A stretch of DNA of 64,000 nucleotides from Mycolicibacterium wolinskyi. Lineage in GTDB: Bacteria > Actinomycetota > Actinomycetes > Mycobacteriales > Mycobacteriaceae. Below, piece by piece: positions 8,901 through 19,127 of this stretch. The notes beneath the pieces were generated by a model. It worked only from the letters and a program-made list of their open reading frames with translations, did no database searches and was not told where the DNA came from. The stretch covers positions 1 through 64,000 of the forward strand of contig NZ_LQQA01000009.1 in assembly GCF_002101965.1 (NCBI RefSeq), given 5' to 3'. Every line of letters begins with the position of its first letter. The stretch's first letter is position 1. The position numbers and the translations under genes were made by a program.

Positions 8901-8955
8901 CGACCGTGTTTGTACAGCGACACGCCGTGATCGCTGTACAAACGCGGTCGCTCGC
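8896..8955. terminator. Long inverted repeat after pepN (25-bp arms)
   Basis: Arms 8896-8920 and 8931-8955 pair over 25 bp with one G-U type mismatch; the loop is 10 nt (cacgccgtga). There is no U-tract, as is usual for mycobacterial hairpin terminators. Its stem sequence CGAGCGACCGTGTTTGTAC recurs in the hairpin at 9334, on the other side of the HNH gene. Confidence 0.7.
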
Positions 8956-8975
8956 CGGGCTCATACGCTTGGCCC

Positions 8976-9320
8976 GTGGCGGTCAGTCGAACTCGTAGTG
9001 CCCGGTATTCGCGCAGGCGTAAGCGTCGGCTCGATGCCGTCGTCAACGACCTCACCGACGCGCAATGGGAAGCGATCAAGACCGCGTGGGGTGGATGCGC
9101 CTACTGCTGCGCCACGGACGGCCCGTTTCAGCGGGACTGCGTGATGGCGATATCTCGAGGCGGGCGCTACACCGTCGACAACGTGGTGCCCGCGTGCGCG
9201 TCATGCAATGCGAGCAAATGCAATGACGAGGTCACCGGGTGGCTGCGCCGCAAACGCCTCGACGAGCGGAAGTTCTTGACGCGCTACGTGGAGATTCGTG
9301 CGAGCCTGACCGCGCCGTAG
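8976..9320 (+). CDS. Small HNH-type nuclease-like protein
   Basis: A 114-residue HNH/McrA-like zinc protein. Two CxxC knuckles (CAYC near residue 36 and CASC near 76) frame the beta-beta-alpha core RDCVMAISRGGRYTVDNVVPA. In canonical HNH enzymes the core begins D-H, with His as the general base; here that position is Cys (DCV), so classical nuclease activity is doubtful. The N-terminus is very basic (RTRSARYSRRRKRR), which suits nucleic-acid binding. GTG start at 8976. It is bracketed by two near-identical hairpins. By order it matches the Rv2469c region, though the second HNH gene (10183) is the better Rv2469c match. Confidence 0.7.
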   Translation: MAVSRTRSARYSRRRKRRLDAVVNDLTDAQWEAIKTAWGGCAYCCATDGPFQRDCVMAISRGGRYTVDNVVPACASCNASKCNDEVTGWLRRKRLDERKFLTRYVEIRASLTAP

Positions 9321-9333
9321 CGCTGAGATGCGA

Positions 9334-9391
9334 CGAGCGACCGTGTTTGTACGCCGATCACGGAGTGTCGGCGTACAAACACGGTCGCTCG
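9334..9391. terminator. Perfect 24-bp inverted repeat after the HNH gene
   Basis: Arms 9334-9357 and 9368-9391 are perfectly complementary over 24 bp, with a 10-nt loop (tcacggagtg). It lies between convergent genes (HNH plus strand, DUF5130 minus strand) and probably terminates both. The outer 19 bp of the stem equal those of the hairpin at 8896. Confidence 0.75.
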
Positions 9392-9392
9392 C

Positions 9393-9413
9393 GGTGCAAG
9401 GTGCAAGGTGCAA
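9393..9413. repeat. GGTGCAA tandem triplicate
   Basis: Three exact 7-bp units GGTGCAA follow one another directly after the hairpin, in the gap before the DUF5130 stop codon. Low-complexity slippage repeat; no function seen. Confidence 0.8.
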
Positions 9414-9424
9414 AGCAAACAGGC

Positions 9425-10130
<706 letters not shown>

Positions 10131-10182
10131 GCGCAAACCGTATCAGTCGCGATGTGTCGGCGCGCCGACAGTAAGGCGTCCG

Positions 10183-10827
10183 TCACGCCGCGCCCTCGCC
10201 GAGATAGCGCACCCAGGCCGGGTCGAGCTCTTTGATGGTCGACAGCAATCGCCAATGCTGGCCTTTGGGCGGCATCGGCACCGCCCGCAGCGTCCACCCG
10301 AGCTCGGCCAGCAGGTGGTCGGCCTTGCGGTGGTTGCACGACGCGCACGCCGCGACGCAGTTCTCCCACGAATGCTCACCGCCGCGGCTGCGCGGCACCA
10401 CATGGTCGACGGTGTCGGCCCGGCCGCCGCAGTAGGCGCAGCGAAACCGGTCGCGGTGCATCAGCGCCGCGCGGGTCATCGGGATGCGGGCCCGATAGGG
10501 CACCCGCACGAACGTGCGCAGCCGGATCACCGACGGGACGACGATCGTCCTGGTCGCCGAATGGATGAGCGGGCCTGCCGGGTCGTCATGGACGACGTCG
10601 GCTTTACCGCACATCAACATGATGACCGCGCGGCGCAGCGGCAGCGCGGTCAGCGGTTCGTAGGTCGAATTGAGCAGGAGAACCCGGCGGCGGCCCCACA
10701 GTGACGCTTCGGGATTGCTCGTCGCGAAGGTTTCGACGCTGTGCAGCGGGCGGTTCGGCGCGTGAGGTCCCGATGGGCCGGATAAGTGACCGGTCCGTCG
10801 TGAGTGGCCTTTTTTGCTGTGCGCCAT
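10183..10827 (-). CDS. HNH endonuclease
   Basis: A 214-residue HNH protein of the common actinobacterial type. An N-terminal domain (RVLLLNSTYEPLTALPLRRAV) precedes the HNH core: CAYCGG, then TVDHVVPRSRGG with the catalytic DH intact, the SWENCVAACASCNHRK segment with Asn and second zinc knuckle, and ADHLLAELGW. The ATG at 10827 has GGAGG 6 nt upstream and gives MAHSKKGHSRRTG. Canonical zinc and catalytic residues are all present, unlike the small HNH gene at 8976. Divergent from glbO. Cellular role unknown. Confidence 0.85.
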   Translation of the reverse strand: MAHSKKGHSRRTGHLSGPSGPHAPNRPLHSVETFATSNPEASLWGRRRVLLLNSTYEPLTALPLRRAVIMLMCGKADVVHDDPAGPLIHSATRTIVVPSVIRLRTFVRVPYRARIPMTRAALMHRDRFRCAYCGGRADTVDHVVPRSRGGEHSWENCVAACASCNHRKADHLLAELGWTLRAVPMPPKGQHWRLLSTIKELDPAWVRYLGEGAA

Positions 10828-11116
10828 AGAGCCTCCGAGGACACAGTCCACCACGGATCTCGCGCGATCGCACGACAATTCTGAGTGAGTTTCCTGGGCG
10901 GTTGAGTGAACACCGCATGACGAATCAATTAGCCCGGCTAATGCAGTAGCGCCTGGGCGAGCTTTACATCTGTAGAAATGCGCCTCTGGACACCCACGCC
11001 TCCACGCGTGATTACCCCCTGGCCTGTTCATCGACGTCGTCATATCTACAAGTGCGCGGACCCGCGCCACCACTGCTGACACCACCGGAACGCGGCGCCC
11101 GCGGTTGATCGGCACA

Positions 11117-11521
11117 ATGGAGGGTGTGACGGCCGCTCAACGATCCTTCTACGACGAAGTCGGTGGCCACGACACGTTCCGCGCCATCGTGTCGAGGTTC
11201 TACCAACTGGTGCGCGAGGACGAGATCCTGCATCCGCTGTATCCCGAGGACGATTTCGAGGGCGCCGAGGAGCGCCTGCGAATGTTCCTCGAGCAGTACT
11301 GGGGCGGGCCGCGGACCTATTCCGACCAGCGTGGCCATCCGCGGTTGCGGATGCGGCATGCCCCGTTCCGCATCGGCTACCTCGAACGCGACGCCTGGCT
11401 GCGGAACATGCACATCGCGGTCGGTGAGATCGATTCCGCGACGCTCGACGACCCACATCGCAAGGCGTTGCTGGATTATCTGGAGATGGCGGCGGACTCG
11501 ATGGTCAACTCGGCGTTCTGA
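11117..11521 (+). CDS. glbO: Group II truncated hemoglobin (trHbO)
   Basis: A 134-residue truncated globin nearly identical in layout to M. tuberculosis GlbO, which binds O2 tightly and is linked to respiration and redox chemistry. Key residues are present: proximal His81 (RMRHAPF, F8), Tyr29 (B10), Tyr42 (CD1, LYPEDD) and Trp94 (G8, ERDAW), with the family block [14 protein letters not shown]. The ATG at 11117 is used; the GTG at 11126 is an alternative that would have GGAGG too close. The stop TGA overlaps the next ATG by 1 nt, so glbO and the glucosidase gene are translationally coupled, as in M. tuberculosis Rv2470-Rv2471. Confidence 0.92.
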   Translation: MEGVTAAQRSFYDEVGGHDTFRAIVSRFYQLVREDEILHPLYPEDDFEGAEERLRMFLEQYWGGPRTYSDQRGHPRLRMRHAPFRIGYLERDAWLRNMHIAVGEIDSATLDDPHRKALLDYLEMAADSMVNSAF

Positions 11522-13059
11522 TGGCCGAGTGGTGGTCGCAGGCCGTGTTCTACCAGGCCTACCCGCGCTCGTTTCGCGACAGCAACGGGGACGGCGTCGG
11601 GGACCTCGACGGGATACGGGCCGAACTCGACTACTTGTCGGCGCTCGGAGTCAACGCCTTGTGGCTCAATCCCGTGATGGTGTCGCCGATGGCCGACCAC
11701 GGCTACGACGTCGCCGACCCGCGCGACGTCGATCCCCTGTTCGGTGATCTGGAGTCCCTGGACCGATTGCTCGACGCGGCGCACGCCCGAGGCATCCGCG
11801 TGACGATGGATCTGGTGCCCAACCACACCAGCTCGGCTCATCCGTGGTTCGTCGAAGCGTTGGCCAACCCGGGCCGCCGCGATCGCTACATCTTCCGCGA
11901 CGGCCTCGGGCCCGACGGTGCGACACCACCCAACAACTGGGTGTCGGTGTTCGGCGGCCCGGCGTGGACGCGCGTCACCGAACCCGACGGCACACCCGGG
12001 CAGTGGTATCTCCACTTGTTCGATCCTGGACAGCCGGATCTGAACTGGGAAAACCCCGAGGTGTTCGAGGATCTGGAGAAGACGCTGCGGTTCTGGCTGG
12101 ACCGTGGGGTCGACGGGTTCCGCATCGACGTCGCCCATGGCATGGCCAAGCCGCCCGACCTGCCGGACATGTCGGTGACCGACACCGCGCTGCTGCGCAA
12201 CAGCGACGACGACCCCCGCTTCGACAACGACAGCGTGCACGACATCCACCGGTTCATCCGCACGGTGCTCGACGACTATCCGGGCGCCGTGGCGATCGGC
12301 GAGGTGTGGGTGCACGGCAACGAGCGCTTCGCCCGCTACCTGCGGCCCGACGAGCTGCACCTGGGGTTCAACTTCCGGTTGGTACAAGCAGAATTCGACG
12401 CGACCGAGATCCGCGACGCGATCGACAACGCGATGGCCGCGGCGGCCCTTGAGGGTGCGACGCCGACGTGGACGCTGTCCAACCACGACGTGGAACGTGA
12501 GGTCACCCGCTACGGCGGCGGCCCGCTCGGCCTGGCGCGGGCTCGCGCGATGGCACTGGTGATGCTCGCGCTGCCGGGCGCGGTGTTCATCTACAACGGC
12601 GAGGAACTCGGCCTGGCCAACGTCGACCTGCCCGACGAGGTCCTGCAGGATCCGGTTTGGGAACGGTCCGGACATACCGAGCGCGGCCGCGACGGGTGCC
12701 GGGTGCCGATGCCGTGGTCGGGTACCGCGCCGCCGTTCGGGTTCTCGACGACCGCCGACACCTGGTTGCCGATGCCCGAGGACTGGGCCACGTTGACGGT
12801 CGAACACGAGCTTGCCGACCCGGCTTCCACCTTGAACTTCTACCGTGAGGCCGTGCAATTGCGTTCCGGCCGCGCCGAATTCGACGGCGGCGGCATCGAA
12901 TGGCTCGACGAGGCAACGTTCCGGCGGCCCGGCGGGCTGGTATGCGCACTCAACACCGGACCCGATCCCCTGCCGTTGCCCGCCGGTGAGATCCTGTTGG
13001 CCAGCGGTCCGCTCACCGGTGGCGTTCTGCCGCCCAACACCGCGGTGTGGATGGTCTGA
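11521..13059 (+). CDS. aglA: Alpha-glucosidase, GH13 family
   Basis: A 512-residue GH13 (oligo-1,6-glucosidase/alpha-glucosidase type) TIM-barrel enzyme hydrolysing terminal alpha-glucosyl bonds. Conserved regions: I DLVPNHTS, II GFRIDVAH with nucleophile D203, III AIGEVW with acid/base E261, IV LSNHD with D323; the N-terminus WWSQAVFYQAYPRSF and NGDGVGDLDGI are typical. C-terminal beta-domain about residues 430-512. It starts at ATG 11521 within the glbO stop codon. The pairing of an O2-binding globin with a glucosidase is conserved in mycobacteria, but its reason is unknown. Confidence 0.9.
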   Translation: MAEWWSQAVFYQAYPRSFRDSNGDGVGDLDGIRAELDYLSALGVNALWLNPVMVSPMADHGYDVADPRDVDPLFGDLESLDRLLDAAHARGIRVTMDLVPNHTSSAHPWFVEALANPGRRDRYIFRDGLGPDGATPPNNWVSVFGGPAWTRVTEPDGTPGQWYLHLFDPGQPDLNWENPEVFEDLEKTLRFWLDRGVDGFRIDVAHGMAKPPDLPDMSVTDTALLRNSDDDPRFDNDSVHDIHRFIRTVLDDYPGAVAIGEVWVHGNERFARYLRPDELHLGFNFRLVQAEFDATEIRDAIDNAMAAAALEGATPTWTLSNHDVEREVTRYGGGPLGLARARAMALVMLALPGAVFIYNGEELGLANVDLPDEVLQDPVWERSGHTERGRDGCRVPMPWSGTAPPFGFSTTADTWLPMPEDWATLTVEHELADPASTLNFYREAVQLRSGRAEFDGGGIEWLDEATFRRPGGLVCALNTGPDPLPLPAGEILLASGPLTGGVLPPNTAVWMV

Positions 13060-13070
13060 TCCCCCCGCCC

Positions 13071-13124
13071 AGCAGACGCGTAGGTACCCAAGAACGAGCG
13101 TTCTTGGGTACCAACGCGTCTGCT
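13071..13124. terminator. Inverted repeat with 2-nt centre between convergent genes
   Basis: Arms 13071-13096 and 13099-13124 are complementary over 26 bp with one mismatch and only a 2-nt centre. It fills the gap between aglA and the minus-strand gene ending at 13129, so it likely ends transcription from both sides. As DNA it could extrude a cruciform. Confidence 0.75.
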
Positions 13125-13128
13125 CGCG

Positions 13129-13782
13129 CTAGAGAAGTAAGGCCGGGTCGCCGCCGCGGCGCCGGTAGACCGAACCGAACCTCGCGTCGATTCGCAGCCA
13201 CGCCGGATGCGCCCGCACCCGCACGATCTCGTCGGCGCTCACCTCGTCACCCGACTGCGGCAGGAAACCCATTGCCGTCAAGGCGAATACACACCGCATC
13301 GGAATTCCCACACTGATGTCGTTCGCGCTGACACCGACCACCTCCTGGTCCAGCAGCGAGGCCGGCGGGCCGTGGGCGCTGCTGTGCTCCTTGGCGAGCG
13401 CGATGCCCTGCTGCGCCAGGTCGAGCATCACCCGGGCCGGGACGTCGTCAAGATGGGCGAAGCCGGCCTCGGGCGGCAACCCACCGCGCCACGCCGAATC
13501 CATCGGAAAACCCGGATCCACGTAGCCGCCAGGCGCCGACAATCCCGCAGCGAGGGCATCGGCCCCCGCCGACAGGTCGGACGGACGCACCCGCGCCGAC
13601 ACCACGCGGCTGGCGAGCACGTCGAAACCCGTTGCCACCCAAGCCACCACGAGCTCGGGAGCACGCTCACGCAATCTGACCACCGCGGCCTCGTCGAGGC
13701 GAAGTGCGCGTTCGACGAACGCCATCAGATCCTCGCGATGACGCGGATCCTCCACCCAGAGGCCTCGTTCGGGGCCGGTCAT
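13129..13782 (-). CDS. Conserved hypothetical protein (Rv2474c type)
   Basis: A 217-residue protein without a recognised domain; its length and position match Rv2474c as I recall it. It is soluble, with a helical N-terminal part (REDLMAFVERALRLDEAAVVRLRER) and a C-terminal part with alternating strands ending VRAHPAWLRIDARFGSVYRRRG. The ATG at 13782 overlaps the thioesterase stop by 4 nt (ATGA), so it is the third gene of the gdh operon. The constant linkage to NAD-glutamate dehydrogenase suggests a related role, but this is not shown. Confidence 0.75.
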   Translation of the reverse strand: MTGPERGLWVEDPRHREDLMAFVERALRLDEAAVVRLRERAPELVVAWVATGFDVLASRVVSARVRPSDLSAGADALAAGLSAPGGYVDPGFPMDSAWRGGLPPEAGFAHLDDVPARVMLDLAQQGIALAKEHSSAHGPPASLLDQEVVGVSANDISVGIPMRCVFALTAMGFLPQSGDEVSADEIVRVRAHPAWLRIDARFGSVYRRRGGDPALLL

Positions 13783-14189
13783 CGCAGATGGTGCTCTAAA
13801 TATGCGCGTTGTGCGGGTGACAAGCGTTGCAGCCGTTGCTCTTCGATGTGCACGGCAGCCAGTTGGGTTTCGGCGATCACCGAAGGCTTCGAGTCCGGCG
13901 CGGCGGACACCGACCGCACCTCGTAACCGATCGTGAAGTCGACCGCACGCACCCGCTTCGACCACATGGTCACCTGCAGCGGGGAATCCACGAGCCGCAA
14001 CTGTCCTTTGTAGACGATGTTGACCTCGGCGATGAGCAGGCCGATGGTCGTGATCTCCTCGCCGAAAGGCTCACGCAGGAACGGTATCCGGGCCTCTTCG
14101 AGGATGGTCACCATGGTGGCGTGGTTGATGTGCTGGTACATGTCGATGTCGGACCAGCGCACGTGCACCGGCGCTACAAAGCTCGTCAC
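13779..14189 (-). CDS. Acyl-CoA thioesterase, hotdog fold (4HBT type)
   Basis: A 136-residue single-hotdog thioesterase. The signature [25 protein letters not shown] includes the Asp (about residue 18) and the helix that form the 4HBT-type active site; later strands [12 protein letters not shown] and [10 protein letters not shown] complete the fold. The GTG at 14189 lies in a GTGA overlap with the gdh stop, and the stop overlaps the next gene by ATGA, so the three genes are tightly coupled. It hydrolyses an acyl-CoA; chain length unknown. Equivalent to Rv2475c. Confidence 0.85.
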   Translation of the reverse strand: MTSFVAPVHVRWSDIDMYQHINHATMVTILEEARIPFLREPFGEEITTIGLLIAEVNIVYKGQLRLVDSPLQVTMWSKRVRAVDFTIGYEVRSVSAAPDSKPSVIAETQLAAVHIEEQRLQRLSPAQRAYLEHHLR

Positions 14190-17100
14190 CCAGTCGTTCC
14201 CGTTCCACTCGTTCGCGTCATGCTGCGGATCTGGCGGGCCGCGACGGAAAGTGTGGCCAGATCCCGCTCCCCATCTTCGTATATCTCCGTGAGTGTGCGG
14301 CGGGCACGTGTCACCCGGGAGCTGTTGGTCATCTCCCACTCGGCGATCTTCTCCTCGCCGGTCTCGTCGGGTTCGCCGACACCGAGCACGTCGAAGCACA
14401 GGGCCCGCAGCGAGCCGTAGATGTCGTCGCGTATGGCCAGGCGTGCCAGCGAATGCCACCGATCGTCGCGACTGAGCCGGGACACCGCGGTGAGCAGTCC
14501 GTCGGCTCCGAGGTGGTCCATGAGCGCGAAGTACGTATCGGCGACCTCGACCGGATCGCGGTCGACGATGTCGGCGATGTCGATGACGTCGAGCAGACTG
14601 TACTGGTACAGCCCGGTCGCCACCGTGTAGGCCAGCTCCTCCGAGACGCCCTGCGCGGCGAACTCCCCCGCTTCCTTGGCGACGATGGCTTTGTCGTCGC
14701 CGCGTAGCCATTCGGACATGCGTGGGGTGAGCATCGCGACGTTGGCGGCGAACCGGTTGATCTCGGCGCCGACGGCCAGGGGTTGGGGCCGGTAGTTGAG
14801 CAGCCAGCGGCCGGCGCGGTCGACGAGGCGGCGCAGGTCGAGGGTCATGCGGTCGGTGACCGAGGTGGGTACGCCGGTGTCGGCGGCGGCGCGGATGTGG
14901 CGCCACACGGTGCCGACGTTGAAGATGGCGTTGGTGGCGACGTAGGCGCGTACCGCGTCGACGGGGCCGACGCCGACGTCTTCGGTGATGCGGTAGGCGT
15001 AGCTGATGCCGCTGGTGTCGACGAGGTCGTTGACCAGCATGGTGGTCACGATTTCGCGGCGCAGTTGATGCGCCCGGATTTCACTGCCGAACTGCTCGCG
15101 CAGCTTGACCGGGAAATAGGACGGCAGCCGCGAGGCGAACACCTCCTGATCGGGCAGATCGCTGGCCAACACGTCCTCTTTGAGGGCGAGCTTGACGTGG
15201 GCCATCAACGTGGCCAGTTCCGGTGAGGTCAAACCGATCCCGGCCTCGGTGCGACGACGGATCTCCTTCTCCGACGGTAAGGCCTCCAGCTCGCGGTTGA
15301 GGCCGCGGTTGGCGACGAAGTCGCGGATCATGCGGGCATGCACCGACAGCATGCTGGCGGCGTTGGCGCGGCTGGTGCCCATCAGATCGTTCTGGTCTTG
15401 ATTGTCGACGAGCACCAACTCGCCGACCTCGTCGGTCATCGACAACAACAGCTCGGTGCGCTCGTCCGGGGTGACTTTGCCCGCGGTCACCAGCGAGTCG
15501 ATGAGAATCTTGATGTTGACCTCGTGGTCGGAGCAGTCCACCCCGGCCGAGTTGTCCAGCGCGTCGGTGTTGATCCGCCCGCCCGCCAAATCGAACTCGA
15601 TGCGCCCCAGCGATGTCACCCCGAGGTTGCCGCCCTCACCGATCACCTTGGCCCGCACCTGATTACCGCACACCCGGATCGCGTCGTTGGCGCGGTCCCC
15701 GACATCGATGTCTGCCTCGGACTCGGCCTTCACGTAGGTGCCGATGCCGCCGTTCCACAACAAATCGACGGGTGCACGCAGGATGGCCTTCATCAACGCC
15801 GGCGGAGTCAACTCCTCCACGTTGGCCTCGATCCCGAGCGCCGTACGCACCTGGCGGCTGATCGGGATCGACTTCTGTTGGCGGCTGTACACCCCGCCGC
15901 CCTCGCTGATCAACGCGCGGTCGTAGTCCTCCCACGACGAGCGCGGCAGTTCGAACAGCCGACGACGTTCGGCCCACGAGGCGGCCGCGTCGGGGTCGGG
16001 GTCGAGGAAGATGTGGCGGTGGTCGAACGCGGCCACCAATCGGATGTGTTGGGACAGCAACATGCCGTTGCCGAACACGTCCCCGCTCATGTCGCCGATG
16101 CCGACCACGGTGAAATCCTGGCTCTGGGTGTCGACGCCCATCTCGCGGAAATGGCGTTTGACCGACTCCCAGGCACCCTTGGCGGTGATGCCCATCGCCT
16201 TGTGGTCATAGCCGATCGACCCGCCCGAGGCGAACGCGTCACCCAGCCAGAACCCGTAGGACTTGGCCACCTCGTTGGCGATGTCGGAAAACGTCGCGGT
16301 GCCCTTGTCGGCGGCCACCACCAGATAGGCGTCCTCCCCGTCGCGACGCACCACATCGGCCGGAGTCACCACCGCACCGGTGGCCTTGTCGACGTTGTCG
16401 GTGACATCGAGCAGGCCCGAGATGAACAGCTGATAGCACGCCACCCCTTCGGCGCGGGTGGCCTCCCGATCGACCGCGGCATCGCCGGTGGCCACCGGCG
16501 GATGTTTGACGACGAACCCGCCTTTGGCCCCGACCGGCACGATGACGGCATTCTTGACCGCCTGCGCCTTGACCAGGCCCAGGATCTCGGTGCGGAAATC
16601 CTCGCGGCGGTCCGACCAGCGCAACCCGCCCCGCGCGACGAACCCGAACCGCAGATGCACCCCCTCCACCCGCGGCGAGTACACGAAGATCTCGAACTTC
16701 GGCCGCGGAAGCGGCAACTCATCGATCAAACCGGGGTTGAGCTTGAGCGCCAACACATTACGCGCCCGAGCCGAATCCGGGCTCTGCACAAAGTAGTTGG
16801 TACGCAACGTCGCCTGGATCAATGACGCGAACGCCCGCAACACCCGGTCGGTGTCCAAACTGACCAGCGCATCGATATCGGCGGCCACCGCGGCGGCCGC
16901 ACCCTGGGCATCGCGGCTCTGCGAGCCGTCCTCGGACGGATCGAACAGCGCCTCGAACAACTCCACCAGCGACCGCGACGTATGCGGATTGTCGTTGAGC
17001 ACCGACTCGATGTGCGACTGACTGTAGGCAAAACCCGCCTGCCGCAGATACTTCGCATACGCCCGCAGGATCACCACCTGCTGCCAGGTCAACCCCGCCC

Positions 17101-19030
17101 GCAACACCAGCTCGTTGAACCGGTCGATCTCCACCCGGCCATGCCAGATCGCGGTCACCGCATCGGCGAACCGCTCGGCCGTGGCGGCATCGGTAGCAGC
17201 CGGGATACTGCGGTGCCGCGAGATCTTGAACTGATAGATCCACACCGGCAAACCATCGGCCCGAGCGACCGTGAACGGCCGCTCCTCCAACACCACCACA
17301 CCCATCGACTGCAGCATCGGCAACAATTCACTCAACGACGCCGACTGCCCACCCAAATACCACGTGAGCTTGGCGATCGGATCCTCATCGCCCTCGGTGA
17401 ACACCAATTTCACCGAATTGGGTTGCAGCGCTTCGATGATCGCGATGTCTTTGATCGCGTCGGCCGGCACGACGGCCTGTTTGTAATCCTCGGGGAAGGC
17501 CCGGGCGTAGTGCTCGACCGCTGCGGGATTGAGCTCGGCGGCAGCGGCCGCGCTCGTCATCCGGTCGGCCCAGTTGCGGGTCGCCTCGGTCAGCAGGGCC
17601 TGGATGCGGGCTTCGTTCTCGGTGGACGTGTCGACGGTGTTCGCCGGCGTCCCGTCGGGCAGCTTGACGGTGAAATGCACGACGGCCCATGGGGACTCAC
17701 TCACTCGAGCCGAGTAGTCGATGCTCGTGCCGCCGAGTTCGCGAACCAGGATGTTCTGCATCTCGAGCCGCACCGCGGTCGTATAGCGGTCACGCGGCAG
17801 ATACACCAGGCACGACACGAAATGGGCGAGCTGGTCGGCACGGAGGAACAGCAGCGTACGGCGCCGCGATCCCAGATCGATCACGGCCAGCGCCATCTCC
17901 AGCAGCTGCTTGGAACTCAGCGCGAAGAGCTCTGGGCGGGGAATGGTCTGGACGATGTCGCGCAGAAGCTGACCGGGATGGCTCGGGTCGCGGTGCGCCA
18001 TCGCCAGGGCTTCCTCGACACGCCGCGAGATCAACGGGATGTCGAGTGCGTTGGCGTTCATCGCCGCGACGGTGAACAGCCCGACGAAGCGGTGTTCGAT
18101 CACCCGCGACGCAGCTGCGTTCTCCCGTACGACGACGATGTACGGGTATGCCCCGTACCGCAGGTAGCTCGGAATGGTCGCCTGTGCCAGGACCAACAGA
18201 TCGTCGGCGTTGGTCAGCGGTGGCAACACGTCCTCCCGCAGCCTCAGCACCCCGAGCCTGCTGGCCGGGTCGACGGAGGCCTGCCCGTCGCTGATGGCGC
18301 ACTGCTGGTAGCCCAGAAGCACGAAGTGCCCGTCGGACAGCCACCGCAGCAGCGCGGCGACGTCCTTGCGGTCGGCGTTCGGAAAATGCCCTCGGACGTC
18401 GGTGGCGAGGTCGTTGGCCAGGCCGTGGAGTGCGGCGGCCATCGCACCGGAGTCCAGCCCGATCTGGCGCGCCTCGGCGAGGATGCCGGGGACCAGGCGC
18501 GTCGCTTCGGTCAGTGCCCCGCCGTCGGCCGCACCGGTGATCGGGACGAGGATCCAACATTCGTCGACACCCTCGGCCCCGGCCGCTTCGGCCGCGGGAC
18601 GAATGTCGAGCAACTGCCCGTCGGCGCCGCGCCGCACCCGGAACACCGGGTTCATGATGGCCGTGTACGCCACGCCGTGCCGGTGCAGCAGCACCGTGAC
18701 GGAGTCGACAAGCAGCGGCGCCTGGTCGGTGACGATCTGCAGAGCCGGACCAGTGTCGGCATCGCCCGGGTAGACCGCGACCTTGGTCTCCCCCGGCGCA
18801 CGGCGACGGCCCAGCTCGTAATGAGCTGCCACGGTCGCGTCGGAGGCCAGCTGCTCGGGAGCGCCGACGGACAGCGGCCCGGTCGCCGCGACGCCGGGGG
18901 CATCGGCCTGCGGAGCCCGATAGGTCGAGAGGAATGCCACGGCGAGGCGACGGATCACCGCCGACGTGGCGTCCTGCCCTTCCCGTTCGCTTTTCTCCTG
19001 TCCTGGAACGGATCCCGGATACGCCGTCAT
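14186..19030 (-). CDS. gdh: NAD-specific glutamate dehydrogenase, large (180-kDa) type
   Basis: A 1614-residue NAD-dependent glutamate dehydrogenase of the L_180 class, catalysing glutamate to 2-oxoglutarate plus ammonium. The long N-terminal half carries ACT-like regulatory domains; the catalytic part is central, with [20 protein letters not shown], the substrate-lysine motif [12 protein letters not shown] (K836), [15 protein letters not shown] and [10 protein letters not shown]; the last 400 residues are helical. The ATG at 19030 has CAGGAG 9 nt upstream. In mycobacteria this enzyme is inhibited by the FHA protein GarA in a kinase-controlled way (family knowledge). It heads an operon with a thioesterase and a conserved unknown gene through 4-nt overlaps. 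Confidence 0.95.
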   Translation of the reverse strand: MTAYPGSVPGQEKSEREGQDATSAVIRRLAVAFLSTYRAPQADAPGVAATGPLSVGAPEQLASDATVAAHYELGRRRAPGETKVAVYPGDADTGPALQIVTDQAPLLVDSVTVLLHRHGVAYTAIMNPVFRVRRGADGQLLDIRPAAEAAGAEGVDECWILVPITGAADGGALTEATRLVPGILAEARQIGLDSGAMAAALHGLANDLATDVRGHFPNADRKDVAALLRWLSDGHFVLLGYQQCAISDGQASVDPASRLGVLRLREDVLPPLTNADDLLVLAQATIPSYLRYGAYPYIVVVRENAAASRVIEHRFVGLFTVAAMNANALDIPLISRRVEEALAMAHRDPSHPGQLLRDIVQTIPRPELFALSSKQLLEMALAVIDLGSRRRTLLFLRADQLAHFVSCLVYLPRDRYTTAVRLEMQNILVRELGGTSIDYSARVSESPWAVVHFTVKLPDGTPANTVDTSTENEARIQALLTEATRNWADRMTSAAAAAELNPAAVEHYARAFPEDYKQAVVPADAIKDIAIIEALQPNSVKLVFTEGDEDPIAKLTWYLGGQSASLSELLPMLQSMGVVVLEERPFTVARADGLPVWIYQFKISRHRSIPAATDAATAERFADAVTAIWHGRVEIDRFNELVLRAGLTWQQVVILRAYAKYLRQAGFAYSQSHIESVLNDNPHTSRSLVELFEALFDPSEDGSQSRDAQGAAAAVAADIDALVSLDTDRVLRAFASLIQATLRTNYFVQSPDSARARNVLALKLNPGLIDELPLPRPKFEIFVYSPRVEGVHLRFGFVARGGLRWSDRREDFRTEILGLVKAQAVKNAVIVPVGAKGGFVVKHPPVATGDAAVDREATRAEGVACYQLFISGLLDVTDNVDKATGAVVTPADVVRRDGEDAYLVVAADKGTATFSDIANEVAKSYGFWLGDAFASGGSIGYDHKAMGITAKGAWESVKRHFREMGVDTQSQDFTVVGIGDMSGDVFGNGMLLSQHIRLVAAFDHRHIFLDPDPDAAASWAERRRLFELPRSSWEDYDRALISEGGGVYSRQQKSIPISRQVRTALGIEANVEELTPPALMKAILRAPVDLLWNGGIGTYVKAESEADIDVGDRANDAIRVCGNQVRAKVIGEGGNLGVTSLGRIEFDLAGGRINTDALDNSAGVDCSDHEVNIKILIDSLVTAGKVTPDERTELLLSMTDEVGELVLVDNQDQNDLMGTSRANAASMLSVHARMIRDFVANRGLNRELEALPSEKEIRRRTEAGIGLTSPELATLMAHVKLALKEDVLASDLPDQEVFASRLPSYFPVKLREQFGSEIRAHQLRREIVTTMLVNDLVDTSGISYAYRITEDVGVGPVDAVRAYVATNAIFNVGTVWRHIRAAADTGVPTSVTDRMTLDLRRLVDRAGRWLLNYRPQPLAVGAEINRFAANVAMLTPRMSEWLRGDDKAIVAKEAGEFAAQGVSEELAYTVATGLYQYSLLDVIDIADIVDRDPVEVADTYFALMDHLGADGLLTAVSRLSRDDRWHSLARLAIRDDIYGSLRALCFDVLGVGEPDETGEEKIAEWEMTNSSRVTRARRTLTEIYEDGERDLATLSVAARQIRSMTRTSGTGTTG

Positions 19031-19127
19031 ACGGATCACTCCTGACTCACGTCCTCGTACCGGCACTGGTACGTAACCGCGACCTTAGTCGTCCCCCGAG
19101 TCGCTCCGCTCCTACCCCGGTCCCGGA

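Noticed and set aside
16982..19045. 687-residue plus-strand frame opposite gdh
   Set aside because: Antisense of the gdh N-terminal half; no start signal or domain.
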